Shown: one piece after another, positions 53,786 to 60,787 of the stretch
How the letters are laid out: each line of letters opens with the position of its first letter
Position numbering within the stretch: position 1 is the stretch's first letter
Program-made: the position numbers and the translations under genes
DNA from: Candidatus Poseidoniales archaeon
GTDB taxonomy: Archaea; Thermoplasmatota; Poseidoniia; Poseidoniales; Poseidoniaceae
Length of the DNA stretch: 60,787 nt
Assembly: GCA_012959275.1 (NCBI GenBank)
Contig: DUDM01000058.1
Location: forward strand, 367-61,153
Reading direction: 5' to 3'
The notes under the pieces: model-generated
The model's input: only the letters and a program-made list of their open reading frames with translations
Databases searched by the model: none
What the model was told of the DNA's origin: nothing

Positions 53786-53801
53786 GGGGTTCGGTGACCC
53801 C
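53786..53801 (+). promoter_or_regulatory. Second leader hairpin, T-arm-like
   Basis: GGGGT/ACCCC with a 6-nt loop. The sequence GGGGTTCG...CCCCCG resembles the T arm of the tRNA-Thr 340 bp upstream (GGGGTTCGAGTCCCCCCG), so it may be a decayed copy of the tRNA 3' part or a chance match in GC-rich stems. Confidence 0.35.
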
Positions 53802-53822
53802 CGTAAAGTCAGAGGCTTGCCC

Positions 53823-56800
53823 ATGCGTACCAGAATTTTGATTGGACTGTTGTTTTTGACAGCAGCTTTTGCCCCACTTGCGACTAACCAAATCCCACTT
53901 GGAATTGATGAAGTTTTCACTTCAGAAACAAATGAGGACCCCCGAGAACTCACTAAAATTAATGTATTACCAGGAACACGAACTGTGAACAATGCAGGTG
54001 GCCGTGCCCCTTGCCCAACTATCCAAACCGATGCTGGAATGACCGGTGATGCTGGAAATGAGAGTAATACATCTAGACCTCTTGGACAAAACCCAACAAC
54101 CTCGAAGACCGGCTGTATGGATGCAACTGATAGTTCAGATTGGTATTCATTCTCCTATACCCAAGGCAAGGACATCGATATCGAATTAGTTGTTCCAGCA
54201 GGTGCTGATTTCGACTTATACTTGTACGATGATGCTAATCAATATCTAGCGGACTCTTCAGAATATAACGACCCACTTGAGAAAGTAACCAGTGTTGGCT
54301 CACAAATTTCAGGGGTTGCAGGAACATACTATATCGCCCTCTACATGTATAGTGGTGATGGAGGATATACAGTTCGAACTTGGACAAATAATTCCCCTCC
54401 TGCACCTGATTTACTGACTACTGCAATTACCTCCCCAAGCCGTGGTAATGCAAGCGACGTAGTGGATATCGCATACACAATTGAAAACAAAGGAAATGAT
54501 AACAGCAGTAATTTCAATGTAACTTTCATTCTATCAGAGGATGAAATATATGACTGGTCAGATACTCTTCTATCTCATGGAGAGAATCACACAAATCTTG
54601 GTGAAAATACCAGCCTAAACAATACTGCTACCATTACAATCCCTTCCACTCTTGCGAATGGCTCCTACCATTGGTTAGTTTGGCCGGATGCTTATGGGAC
54701 GATTACAGAAAAGAATGAATCCAATAATATGATGGCAAGCCCAGTGAAGATGACGGTTGGGGAATCCTGCGAAGATTTCCACCCAAGTGGACAAGATGAT
54801 GCAAGTTCAGGCCAAGATGCAGCAACAAATTGGAGTGATGTTACAACTGCCACCGGAGATAATTACACAGGAATGATTTCTGGGTGTATGGATGGAAATG
54901 ATGGAAATGACAACTACCGCTTCGATGTACCCATCAATCACGATTTGGAAGTTGTTTTGACTAGTCAAGGAGATGACAGAGGATACATAGATATCCTTTC
55001 CTCAAATGGTTCATATGTTGATTACGACTACTCTTGGAATACCTCCACTAAGAGTGCAGCAACCTCGGGTGGAGACTATGACGGTGATGGAGGCACATTC
55101 TTCGTCAATATCAGCCATTCAGAAGGAGCAGGGAACTATACTCTCGATGTATGGACCAACTATAGTGCTCCTGCCCCGAACCTATTCGTCGAGGATGTTA
55201 GCGGACCTCTTACATCAAACCCAGGGGATTCAATAACCATCGACTTTGATATCAGCAACGATGGAAAGGTTGACTTGAGCAATTCAGCACTTGTCAGTGC
55301 GTGGCTATCAGTAAGCACCGATTGGTCAGAATACGACCATGAAATTGGTAATACTACTATCTCATCAGTAGTTGTCAATGGTACAACAAATGGTCAAATC
55401 AATGGCCTTGTCCCTCAGGATATTATTGAAGGAAATTACAGCATCATCGTCATTGTCGATGGTGATGAAATGATTGATGAAGTAAATGATGATGATAACA
55501 CTGGAATAGCCGACGATCAAGTGCAAATCGGTTCAATCCCTTCAGGATGTTCAAGCCAAAATGATGCCCTATCTGGCGGTGATGCTGGTAATGATGCTAA
55601 TAATGCATATGACCTTGGCGCAGATGCCTCAGTTGAAGTCATCGGCTGTCTCGATAAAAATAGTGATGCTTCAGATTTCTACAAGGTAACTATGAGTTCA
55701 GGGATGGACATCTCTGCAATCCTAATTGTTGCACCAAGTTCAGACTTCGACTTGGAGTTGAATAATGCTCAAGGTCAATTGATTGGCCAAAGTTGGGGAG
55801 CGGGCAGCAATGATGAAGATGTTGCGAGTGATGATGGGGCTGGCGGGGTATTCTACATTGAAGTAATAGCCTGGTCTGATGCAGGTGAATACCGATTGAT
55901 AATCAACGATGCCAAAAATCAAGTCACACCAGTATTCACCTGTGGCCAACAGATGGACCTTGGATTGAATGGAGATGCCAGCGATGCTAGCAGTAACCCA
56001 ACTGCCTTAGGAGATAATCCAATGCAAATTGGAATGGGCTGCCTAGATGGCAACGATGTTGCTGATGCATATGGCTTCTCTTTGACAGAGCAACAGAATA
56101 TTGAAATCACCTTTTCACAAGATGGGGAATCAAACTTTATGGTCGCTCTTTACGAAGGAAATAATTTCATCGAAAGTTGGGATAACACTACTGCCCTGGT
56201 AGAATGGGAGACTCTTGGTACCGAGCGTGAAGGTACCGATTCATCCTACCGCATAGTCATCGGAGCCAATGGTGGAGTGGGCTACTACAACCTTAGCATC
56301 ACCACAACTGATGCTGCTGCTCCTGATTATGTAGCGGATGCAGTAAACTGTCCTATCGACCTCATCAGTGGAGAAGAGGGATACTTTGGCTGGGAGTTCT
56401 CCAATATCAATGGAGTATCACAAGGCCCAGTTTCATTCAGTATTTCTCTTCTTGATGAAAATAGTCAAGTAATCGCAGTTCTTTACAATAGTAGTGCAAT
56501 TTTGGATTCGAGTAATGCAGAGATGGAAAGCGGAAGTTCATCCTATGGATTCCCAGAAGCGATGGAAAGCGGGTCATATTCCTGCCAACTTGAAGTTGAC
56601 CAAGAAATGCTAATCGTTGAAGATAATGAAAGCAATAACATCATCATAGGAAATTCATTCAACATCACCAATTATTGGGACCTTTGGGCAAATGACATAG
56701 ACCAAGATGGATACAATACCACCGATACTGGCGATGGAATAGTTGATGCTTGTCCTGAATCATTTGGAGAATCAACGGGAGACGGATATGGTTGCCCAGA

Positions 56801-57500
56801 TATTGATGCAGATGGTTGGTCAAACGCTAACGACATCATGCCATTAGATGCAAGCCAATGGGTTGACAGCGATGGGGATGGCTATGGTGATAATTTGACT
56901 GGCACCGACGGCGACCAATGTCCAGATGTTGCCGGAGTCTACAATGGCGAAGGTGGACAAGGCTGTCCACTTGCAGGTGCTGTTGACACTGATGGAGACG
57001 GAGTCTTCGATGAAATGGATGATTGCCCAGAAACTCCTGTCGGAGATGAAGTAGATGTCAAGGGCTGTACAATTATAGATAATACTGGCAACAATAGCAA
57101 TGGCGGGACGGACCCCGGAAACCAAGGTGGCGATGAACCAGATGATGTCATAGATGAGCCAGATGATGGAGATGGTTCAGCCGAAGAGGAAAATGATGCC
57201 GCACTAGGAGATAATGTTCTCGGACTTTCTGATGATGAAACTCTGAAATATGGAATGCTGGGTGGAGCAATCTTAGTAGTTTTACTTCTCCTAGTTTTGA
57301 TACTACGTGGCCGTGGTGGCGATGATGATGAATTAGTAATCAATCAAGCATTCAATACTGGTTTAATGAATGGAGACCCATATGGTGGAGTAGCAGCTCG
57401 CACCCCAGAGGCTATGGCATATGAGCAGCAATTGATTGCTTCTGGATATGATGCAGCAACAGCAAGAGCATATGCTGACCACTATTTTAACAACCAGTGA
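53823..57500 (+). CDS. Large surface protein with PPC, CARDB and TSP3 domains and a C-terminal anchor
   Basis: A 1225-residue exported protein. Signal peptide about 1-24 (I-L-I-G-L-L-F-L-T-A-A-F-A). Then PPC-like domains alternate with CARDB-like domains: PPC about 60-190, CARDB 190-310, PPC 313-445, CARDB 445-570, PPC 570-700, PPC 700-830, CARDB 833-950. PPC domains show D-W-Y-S-F and Y-Y-I-A-L-Y type motifs; CARDB domains end near E-x-N-E-S-N-N. TSP3-like D-x-D-x-D-G units follow (952-1085), then an acidic linker, a membrane helix (about 1143-1160) and a cytoplasmic tail with Y-E-Q-Q-L-I-A-S-G-Y. The start ATG 53823 follows a TTG at 53817. It is probably an adhesin or a holder of surface enzymes. 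Confidence 0.85.
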   Translation: MRTRILIGLLFLTAAFAPLATNQIPLGIDEVFTSETNEDPRELTKINVLPGTRTVNNAGGRAPCPTIQTDAGMTGDAGNESNTSRPLGQNPTTSKTGCMDATDSSDWYSFSYTQGKDIDIELVVPAGADFDLYLYDDANQYLADSSEYNDPLEKVTSVGSQISGVAGTYYIALYMYSGDGGYTVRTWTNNSPPAPDLLTTAITSPSRGNASDVVDIAYTIENKGNDNSSNFNVTFILSEDEIYDWSDTLLSHGENHTNLGENTSLNNTATITIPSTLANGSYHWLVWPDAYGTITEKNESNNMMASPVKMTVGESCEDFHPSGQDDASSGQDAATNWSDVTTATGDNYTGMISGCMDGNDGNDNYRFDVPINHDLEVVLTSQGDDRGYIDILSSNGSYVDYDYSWNTSTKSAATSGGDYDGDGGTFFVNISHSEGAGNYTLDVWTNYSAPAPNLFVEDVSGPLTSNPGDSITIDFDISNDGKVDLSNSALVSAWLSVSTDWSEYDHEIGNTTISSVVVNGTTNGQINGLVPQDIIEGNYSIIVIVDGDEMIDEVNDDDNTGIADDQVQIGSIPSGCSSQNDALSGGDAGNDANNAYDLGADASVEVIGCLDKNSDASDFYKVTMSSGMDISAILIVAPSSDFDLELNNAQGQLIGQSWGAGSNDEDVASDDGAGGVFYIEVIAWSDAGEYRLIINDAKNQVTPVFTCGQQMDLGLNGDASDASSNPTALGDNPMQIGMGCLDGNDVADAYGFSLTEQQNIEITFSQDGESNFMVALYEGNNFIESWDNTTALVEWETLGTEREGTDSSYRIVIGANGGVGYYNLSITTTDAAAPDYVADAVNCPIDLISGEEGYFGWEFSNINGVSQGPVSFSISLLDENSQVIAVLYNSSAILDSSNAEMESGSSSYGFPEAMESGSYSCQLEVDQEMLIVEDNESNNIIIGNSFNITNYWDLWANDIDQDGYNTTDTGDGIVDACPESFGESTGDGYGCPDIDADGWSNANDIMPLDASQWVDSDGDGYGDNLTGTDGDQCPDVAGVYNGEGGQGCPLAGAVDTDGDGVFDEMDDCPETPVGDEVDVKGCTIIDNTGNNSNGGTDPGNQGGDEPDDVIDEPDDGDGSAEEENDAALGDNVLGLSDDETLKYGMLGGAILVVLLLLVLILRGRGGDDDELVINQAFNTGLMNGDPYGGVAARTPEAMAYEQQLIASGYDAATARAYADHYFNNQ

Positions 57501-57521
57501 ATCGATCATATCGGATGAAAA

Positions 57522-57552
57522 ACCCCTTAATTTGGGGATTGCTTGAAGGGGT
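57522..57552 (+). promoter_or_regulatory. Two mutually exclusive hairpins masking the aminotransferase RBS
   Basis: ACCCCTT (57522-57528) can pair with AAGGGGT (57546-57552), or its CCCC can instead pair with GGGG at 57534-57537. The GGGGTGA in the distal arm lies 6 bp before the ATG at 57561 and resembles a Shine-Dalgarno site. The long hairpin would hide it and the short hairpin would free it. This is a plausible translational switch, but it could also be a remnant terminator of the preceding surface-protein gene. Confidence 0.4.
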
Positions 57553-57560
57553 GACACTAC

Positions 57561-58835
57561 ATGGATGAGCACATGCAGAGCGTAAATAGCGAGAAATCTC
57601 TCCAATTAGGAGTTGATTTCGCAGTTAATCTGCTCAACCCATTAGCCTCCAAAAAATCTGGTGATGATCCCATCTTTTTTTGGTTCAGCAGATATCTTTC
57701 TGCTCGTGATGCTGGACGTGATGCTGTAAATGGAACGCTTGGCTCTTTGCTCGATAATTCAGGCAACCTAATGTTGAATAGAACCGTCATTGATTCCCTG
57801 AGAAAACAAAAGGGTCACGATATGGCCGGTTATGCGCCATTAAGAGGAATTCCTGAATTTAGAGAATTGGCGATTGATTTAGCCTTGGGTGAACATCGCA
57901 AAGATATCCCAGCATCCGCTCTTTCAATAGCAACCCCTGGAGGATGCGGTGCCCTATATGCAGCAGCAAATAACTTTGCAGACCCAGGAACGAAAGTTCT
58001 GTTACGAGACCTTCATTGGGCGCCATACCAGACAATCTTGGCTGAAAATCAATTGACTAGCACAAGTTATCCACTTTGGGGTTCAGGTCTAGAACTTCAA
58101 TTAGCACTTGAAGAACTGTGTCAAAGTCAGAAGAGGATTCTCTCATGGCTGAACGACCCTGCGCACAATCCAACTGGATTGACGTTGACTTCACAAGAAA
58201 GAGAACAAACTCTCAATGCTTTCATAGATTCTGCAAATAAGAATCCAAGCATTGGCCACACACTTCTAATCGACTCTGCCTACCATCTCTATTCAGAAGA
58301 CCCACACGCTTGGGCGAGGACAATTTCAAAACTCCACGACTGGCCGAGCAATTTCCTGATCCTCTTTGCCATTTCATGTTCAAAATCTCACACAATCTAC
58401 GGCATGAGAACTGGTGCAATTGTTTGCCTACATCCAAATCAGAAATTCTTGCAAAAATTGGATGAGGTTATCCTCCATACTGGAAGAGGTACTTGGAGCG
58501 CAGCACCTCGGCTATCACAAGTTGCACTTGCCCAAATCCATGCGCAATGTGAAGATGAATGGTGTGATGAAAAGGATACACTGAAATCAATCTTGAAAGC
58601 ACGAAGAAAAGCATTCAATGAAGAATTGGACAAAGTTTCTCTCAAAGCATTACCAAATCACGATGGTTATTTCGCCTTCATCCAATGCCAAAACCCAGAA
58701 GCAGTGTGTGAATCTTGTGCTGCAGAAGATGTATACCTAGTTCCCCTAAAAGGCGGAGTTAGGATAGGTATCTGTGCAATACCGAGTGATAAGATGGCTA
58801 GAGTTGCAAATGCTCTGGCAAATGCTTTGAGGTGA
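57561..58835 (+). CDS. Class I aminotransferase, aspartate/aromatic type
   Basis: A 424-residue PLP fold-type I aminotransferase. It has Y-A-P-L-R-G-I-P-E-F-R-E-L near the N-terminus, N-D-P-A-H-N-P-T-G for cofactor binding, D-S-A-Y-H-L-Y, and the Schiff-base Lys in S-C-S-K-S-H-T-I-Y-G-M-R, with a substrate-binding Arg near the end (G-V-R-I-G-I). The pattern is closest to the aspartate/tyrosine group (family Ia); the amino acid cannot be fixed. The RBS lies inside a hairpin. The 3' end is 4 bp from the next start. Confidence 0.85.
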   Translation: MDEHMQSVNSEKSLQLGVDFAVNLLNPLASKKSGDDPIFFWFSRYLSARDAGRDAVNGTLGSLLDNSGNLMLNRTVIDSLRKQKGHDMAGYAPLRGIPEFRELAIDLALGEHRKDIPASALSIATPGGCGALYAAANNFADPGTKVLLRDLHWAPYQTILAENQLTSTSYPLWGSGLELQLALEELCQSQKRILSWLNDPAHNPTGLTLTSQEREQTLNAFIDSANKNPSIGHTLLIDSAYHLYSEDPHAWARTISKLHDWPSNFLILFAISCSKSHTIYGMRTGAIVCLHPNQKFLQKLDEVILHTGRGTWSAAPRLSQVALAQIHAQCEDEWCDEKDTLKSILKARRKAFNEELDKVSLKALPNHDGYFAFIQCQNPEAVCESCAAEDVYLVPLKGGVRIGICAIPSDKMARVANALANALR

Positions 58836-58839
58836 AAAC

Positions 58840-59226
58840 TTGCAGCACTTGCGCACTAATTTGCTCCTAACATCCATAATTTGCTTGGTGATTGGTGCTA
58901 TGTTTATCATTTCAAAGGAAGACCTTGGGATATCCATTGGAGCACCTATTTCTTTGCTAGGAATGGTCATTTTTATGTGGGGTATTTCAATCAATGAAGA
59001 AAATGCAGTTTGGTCAAAAGAAAAGATTGCAAATTGGATTCCTGATGCTGAAGAAATGGCAGAGGCTGGACGAATAATGTACAGAGTTGATACAACGCTT
59101 GATGAGCCAATAATAACTACGGTACTATGTGGGTCATGTGGAAATATAAGCGAACAAGAGGGAGTGAAACCCAAGACCTTTACTTGTCCAACATGCTCTA
59201 AGGAATTATGGCAAGAAGAAGAATAA
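58840..59226 (+). CDS. Two-TM protein with C-terminal zinc ribbon
   Basis: A 128-residue protein. Two hydrophobic segments at about 8-24 (L-L-L-T-S-I-I-C-L-V-I-G-A-M-F) and 30-50 (I-S-I-G-A-P-I-S-L-L-G-M-V) form a hairpin anchor. A C-terminal zinc ribbon has C-G-S-C-G and C-P-T-C-S (C-x2-C ... C-x2-C). The start is a TTG at 58840 with a GAGGTGA site 4 bp before it; no ATG lies in front of the first helix in this frame. Small membrane zinc-ribbon proteins of unknown role are frequent in archaea. Confidence 0.7.
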   Translation: MQHLRTNLLLTSIICLVIGAMFIISKEDLGISIGAPISLLGMVIFMWGISINEENAVWSKEKIANWIPDAEEMAEAGRIMYRVDTTLDEPIITTVLCGSCGNISEQEGVKPKTFTCPTCSKELWQEEE

Positions 59227-59336
59227 CATGAAGCCTTTTCACAAATTGATGGCTTAGGGCTTGTTCTCCATTGAAGGTGCATTTTGGCGGAGTTGTTGAA
59301 GAAAAGGTCATGACTTGCATTCGGCTCGAAGCCAGC

Positions 59337-60787
59337 ATGGGCAGCCACTCACTGAGTAATCCACAGCGCCGCCTATTACGGGCGATGCGGGAATCTGGTG
59401 CTCAAACTACTTGGTCAATAGCTTCAATTCTAGAGGAATGTGGATGGAGTGACCAAGCCCAAGCAGCAGGCGCAGCCCTAGGTTTGGTAGAAGCAGGATT
59501 TGCTGATGTAGACAAAAAAAGCGCCGTAAAATGGACTCTCGGTCCAGAGGGCAAAGCCGCTCTAGAAAACGGATTGTTAGAGGCGCGCCTGTGGACTTGG
59601 CTCTCAAATGCCAAAGAAGACCAGTCCTACATGCAAGATTTACAATCTTCAGGCATCGTAGAAAAACACGAAACAGGAATCGGAGTTGGCCTATTGAAAG
59701 GCTTAGGAGTGGAAATAGTATCAGGTTGCCTAGTAATTCCCACAGATAGTATGGCAGAAGAAATTATCCAAGAGCGTTATGACTTCCTTTCCAATATCGT
59801 TGAAGGCCCCCTATTAGACTATTTCAAAGGGCGAAAAGGATTACTCCAATCCTCTGAATCAACAAGCAGAACATGGACGATAACAGAAGCAGGCTCGAAT
59901 GCGGAAGACCTCGATGAAGTGGACGAAGTCGTTGAATTAACTCCAGAAATGCTACAAGGTGAAGAATGGCGAAATATGACTTTCAAATCATTTGACCAGA
60001 CTCTTGAATCAACTACTCCAACCACCGGTAAACCTCACCCAATGCAATCTCTGATCGAGCGGGTTCGTTCGGTATTTTTAGAAATGGGCTTCAGTGAAAT
60101 AGATGGAGATTACGTCCAAAGTGCCGGTTGGAATATGGATGCATTATTCATCCCTCAAGACCATCCGGCCCGTGAAATGCAGGACACTTTCTATCTCGAT
60201 GAACCAGCATCTTTGGAAATTGATGAAAAGAATCTCAAGCAATGGAGAGAGATTCACCAACATGGGGGTGACACAGGCTCAACTGGCTGGGGTGGTGAAT
60301 TCAGTGATGAGATTGCACGTAAGGGCTTACTTCGCACTCACACTACGGTAAATACCATCAAACACCTCGCAGATGCTCCTGATGAACCATGCCGTGTATT
60401 CGCTGTTGGTAGAGTCTTTCGCAAAGAGAGTATAGACCGCACTCACCTTCCTGAATTCCACCAAATTGAAGGGATCATCATGGAACCAGGAGCGAACCTT
60501 CCTATGCTAGTCACCACTCTGAAAACCTTCTATGCCAAGATGGGTTACCCAGAAGTCAGGGTTAGGCCTGCCTATTTCCCTTATACTGAACCCAGTCTTG
60601 AAGTTGAAGTGAAGTGGCGTGGTAAATGGCTAGAATTAGGAGGAGCTGGTATCTTCCGTCCCGAAGTTAGTGAACCACTTGGAGTTAAGTGGCCAGTTTG
60701 TGCTTGGGGCATGGGATTGGAACGCTTAGCAATGTTAGTTCTCGGCCTTGATGATATTCGTCAACTGTATATTTCAGACCTCGAGTG
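59337..60787 (+). CDS. pheS: Phenylalanine-tRNA ligase alpha subunit (PheS), cut at 3' end
   Basis: 483 codons are present and the frame is open to the window end; only the last few residues are missing. Archaeal/eukaryotic PheS layout: N-terminal winged-helix region (about 1-180; R-R-L-L-R-A-M-R-E), then the class II core with H-P in G-K-P-H-P-M-Q, motif 2 G-R-V-F-R-K-E-S and the F-H-Q-I-E-G loop, and motif 3 in G-M-G-L-E-R-L-A-M. R-T-H-T-T is also conserved. It charges tRNA-Phe with PheT. ATG 59337 is favoured; another in-frame ATG is at 59310. Because it runs off the end it is easily missed by ORF listing. Confidence 0.93.
   Translation, partial: MGSHSLSNPQRRLLRAMRESGAQTTWSIASILEECGWSDQAQAAGAALGLVEAGFADVDKKSAVKWTLGPEGKAALENGLLEARLWTWLSNAKEDQSYMQDLQSSGIVEKHETGIGVGLLKGLGVEIVSGCLVIPTDSMAEEIIQERYDFLSNIVEGPLLDYFKGRKGLLQSSESTSRTWTITEAGSNAEDLDEVDEVVELTPEMLQGEEWRNMTFKSFDQTLESTTPTTGKPHPMQSLIERVRSVFLEMGFSEIDGDYVQSAGWNMDALFIPQDHPAREMQDTFYLDEPASLEIDEKNLKQWREIHQHGGDTGSTGWGGEFSDEIARKGLLRTHTTVNTIKHLADAPDEPCRVFAVGRVFRKESIDRTHLPEFHQIEGIIMEPGANLPMLVTTLKTFYAKMGYPEVRVRPAYFPYTEPSLEVEVKWRGKWLELGGAGIFRPEVSEPLGVKWPVCAWGMGLERLAMLVLGLDDIRQLYISDLE

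Overview
The window looks like a gene-dense, low-GC chromosome segment of a planktonic euryarchaeon, most likely a Marine Group II (Candidatus Poseidoniales, Thermoplasmatota) genome or a close relative. Archaeal marks are an archaeal-type PheRS alpha chain, an archaeosine-type tRNA-guanine transglycosylase, CTP-dependent riboflavin kinase, an NMN adenylyltransferase of archaeal type, a Bat-like HTH_10 regulator, a DRG/OBG GTPase with TGS domain and a DUF835 protein. Several metabolic genes look bacterial or eukaryote-like (GrpE, MetK, AhcY, MetH, TatC, FolD, a mitochondrial-type citrate synthase), which is common in these mosaic marine archaea. The lineage is inferred from gene content, not from a tree.

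Layout. 1-5.5 kb: a truncated membrane protein, a large secreted protein with eleven thrombospondin-type-3 calcium-binding repeats, a fatty-acid-hydroxylase-family membrane enzyme and GrpE. 5.5-10.1 kb: NMN adenylyltransferase, a class V aminotransferase, PdxT, a COG2108-like radical SAM protein and two small unknowns. 10.2-18.7 kb: a GTPase followed by a complete activated-methyl cycle in one run (MetF, MetK, AhcY, MetH). 18.8-27.1 kb, minus strand: a CPA1 Na+/H+ antiporter and an eight-gene iron-sulfur operon (HTH_10 regulator, Nfu, SufC, SufB, SufD, SufS, SufE, SufT-like). 27.1-36.6 kb, plus strand: an unusual archaeosine TGT, a four-gene ABC export system (two ATPases and two permeases), a possible beta-barrel protein, a PH-domain membrane protein and a TPR protein. 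36.6-41.8 kb: TruA, RibK, a PqqB-like hydrolase, a glycine C-acetyltransferase-like enzyme and three small minus-strand genes. 41.9-46.4 kb: a translationally coupled pair encoding a DUF835 protein and a DnaA/Hda-like AAA+ ATPase, then a CxxxCxxCC protein. 46.5-53.3 kb: citrate synthase, a UMF1-type MFS transporter, a GDPD enzyme whose HRG motif is at the wrong end, TatC, a membrane protein and FolD. 53.4-60.8 kb: tRNA-Thr(TGT) followed by a tandem array that repeats its 3' end, a 1225-residue surface protein, an aminotransferase, a zinc-ribbon membrane protein and PheS (cut by the window end).

Most unusual observations: (1) a 45-bp structured element present at 18699-18743 and 53626-53670, in which every substitution in a predicted stem preserves pairing; (2) the tRNA-Thr downstream array at 53442-53706, in which each unit restarts with the tRNA 3' end and carries two hairpins with conserved stems and variable loops; (3) an apparently circularly permuted glycerophosphodiester phosphodiesterase; (4) an archaeosine TGT that has lost all four zinc ligands while keeping its catalytic aspartates; (5) a DnaA-like AAA+ protein without a DnaA DNA-binding domain, paired with a DUF835 protein.

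Genes are packed tightly, with ATGA/TAATG coupling and short convergent overlaps. The only gene-free stretch over 300 bp is 53450-53822.
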